NCBI RefSeq assembly: GCF_000420665.1
Contig: NZ_ATVJ01000001.1
Span: 930,001-994,000, forward strand
Source: Ponticaulis koreensis DSM 19734
GTDB lineage: Bacteria > Pseudomonadota > Alphaproteobacteria > Caulobacterales > Hyphomonadaceae
Length of the DNA: 64,000 nt
Direction: 5' to 3'
In this document: positions 63,390-64,000 of the stretch, piece after piece
How the letters are laid out: each line of letters starts with the position of its first letter
Numbering within the stretch: the stretch's first letter is position 1
Program-made: the position numbers and the translations under genes
Notes under the pieces: generated by a model
Told to the model about the DNA's origin: nothing
The model's database searches: none
Seen by the model: the letters and a program-made list of their open reading frames with translations, nothing else

Positions 63390-64000
63390 TTAATAAAGCT
63401 CGTTGAGCGCCCGGGTCACAGTAATACGGGCCGCAATCATGGCAACAAGCGCGGCAATCAAAGGCGTCAAAACTAACACGATAAAGGTGCCGATATCCGG
63501 CGACATTTGTGGAAGCAGCCAGCTGCGGTCACCGGATTGCTTCGCCGCAAAGAAGAGCAGCATGGCGCCGAGCAGCGCGAATAATGCGCCGAGGCCACCC
63601 GCCCTGAGGCCGAGACCAAAGAAGCGGTGCTCGAACAAGCGGGAGATAAACCGGTCAGATGCCCCGCATGTATGGAGCACAATAACAACTTCGCGCCGCG
63701 CCAGTAGTGCCGCGTGCGTCGCAAAAGCGATGACCGAGAGCACGATCGTCAGAAGCAGAACAAGCGCGACAATGCCCACCATACGTAAAATTCCGAGGCT
63801 GCGTTCGACATCGTTGGCCCATTGCTGGTGGCTCTCGACCTCAATCTGAAAGCCTGCGCCTTCGGCGGTTTCGCTGATCTCACCTGTAAGGTCACCAGCT
63901 TCGGGAACCGTGCTTACGGCGAGATAGCGCGAAATCGGCAGATCTTCCGGCAGATTTGTGCCAAGCCATGGCTCGAGCAGGCTTTCTGTGACTTCGCGGT
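63390..64000 (-). CDS. ftsX: Cell division permease-like FtsX (5' end missing)
   Basis: C-terminal part of FtsX, which with FtsE signals to periplasmic wall hydrolases during division. The frame is open to the right edge, about 203 residues visible. The extracellular-loop end VESHQQWANDVERSLGILR is followed by helix 2 (MVGIVALVLLLTIVLSVIAF) and the FtsX motif LHTCGASDRFISRLFEHRFF. Two more helices lie at about 63580-63500 and 63480-63420. ftsE should lie just outside. It heads the ydcF-plsC-DUF2125 run. Confidence 0.9.
   Translation of the reverse strand, partial: REVTESLLEPWLGTNLPEDLPISRYLAVSTVPEAGDLTGEISETAEGAGFQIEVESHQQWANDVERSLGILRMVGIVALVLLLTIVLSVIAFATHAALLARREVVIVLHTCGASDRFISRLFEHRFFGLGLRAGGLGALFALLGAMLLFFAAKQSGDRSWLLPQMSPDIGTFIVLVLTPLIAALVAMIAARITVTRALNELY

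Overview
The window is an alphaproteobacterial chromosome segment, most likely from the Caulobacterales and probably Hyphomonadaceae-like. This rests on gene content: a class II/III flagellar cluster carrying flbD and the CtrA inhibitor gene sciP, a gapR (DUF2312) gene, DUF2794, DUF1153 and DUF2125 proteins, UrcA-family proteins, a COQ9-rpsU pair, an aa3 oxidase subunit IV, and the conserved neighbourhood mtaB-ftsY-yciB-ccmDCBA-acnA. I see no tRNA, rRNA, CRISPR array, insertion sequence or prophage. Coding density is high. Many genes overlap by 1-4 nt (GTGA, ATGA, TGATG, TAATG).

Layout. 1-3306: mtaB (cut at the left edge), ftsY and an EamA transporter, chained by overlaps. 3303-4395: a flavodoxin-fold reductase divergent from an HxlR regulator. 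4448-7824: a Wzx/MATE-type flippase, two unrecognised membrane proteins and yciB. 7828-9085: a NUDIX hydrolase divergent from a MarR regulator. 9096-11293 (minus): ccmA-ccmB-ccmC-ccmD for haem delivery to cytochrome c, divergent from acnA. 14227-19158: a DUF1223 protein, then a minus-strand Gld-type ABC module (ATPase, fused permease/GldG-like protein, DUF4340 protein). 19455-19793: DUF2794.

19800-36640 is the flagellar core. flgK and flgL are on the minus strand. The plus strand carries fliK, flgD, flgE, sciP, fliF, fliG, a fliH-like gene, fliN, flbD, flhA, flhF and flhG. A strong sigma-54-type -24/-12 element precedes fliK, and weaker candidates precede flgK and flgE. FlbD is the sigma-54 activator expected to act on such promoters, and SciP would restrain CtrA, so the cluster carries its own cell-cycle regulators. 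motA lies apart at 39375-40244.

36656-54521 is mixed housekeeping and accessory material: unknown membrane proteins, a serine beta-lactamase-fold hydrolase, an MFS transporter, an MltB-type transglycosylase, rpmJ (the YkgO-like type), a TPR/lipoprotein-hydrolase/gapR run, two UrcA-like secreted proteins, an SDR, an ABC1-family kinase, an M23 peptidase and a second sigma-54 activator with an intact receiver domain. 54627-64000 holds thpR, an alpha/beta hydrolase, cytochrome oxidase subunit IV, a NatAB-type ABC exporter, rpsU, COQ9, and a minus-strand run ftsX (cut at the right edge)-ydcF-plsC-DUF2125.

The points most worth a second look are these: an 11-codon upstream reading frame that carries the flgE ribosome binding site; an FlhF with altered G2/G3 motifs paired with an FlhG that lacks the usual N-terminal activator motif; rpsU apparently starting at an AUC codon; a perfect 17-copy GAGCCA tract inside ftsY; and the Gld-type ABC module. 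I did not find a convincing new multi-gene system such as a defence island.
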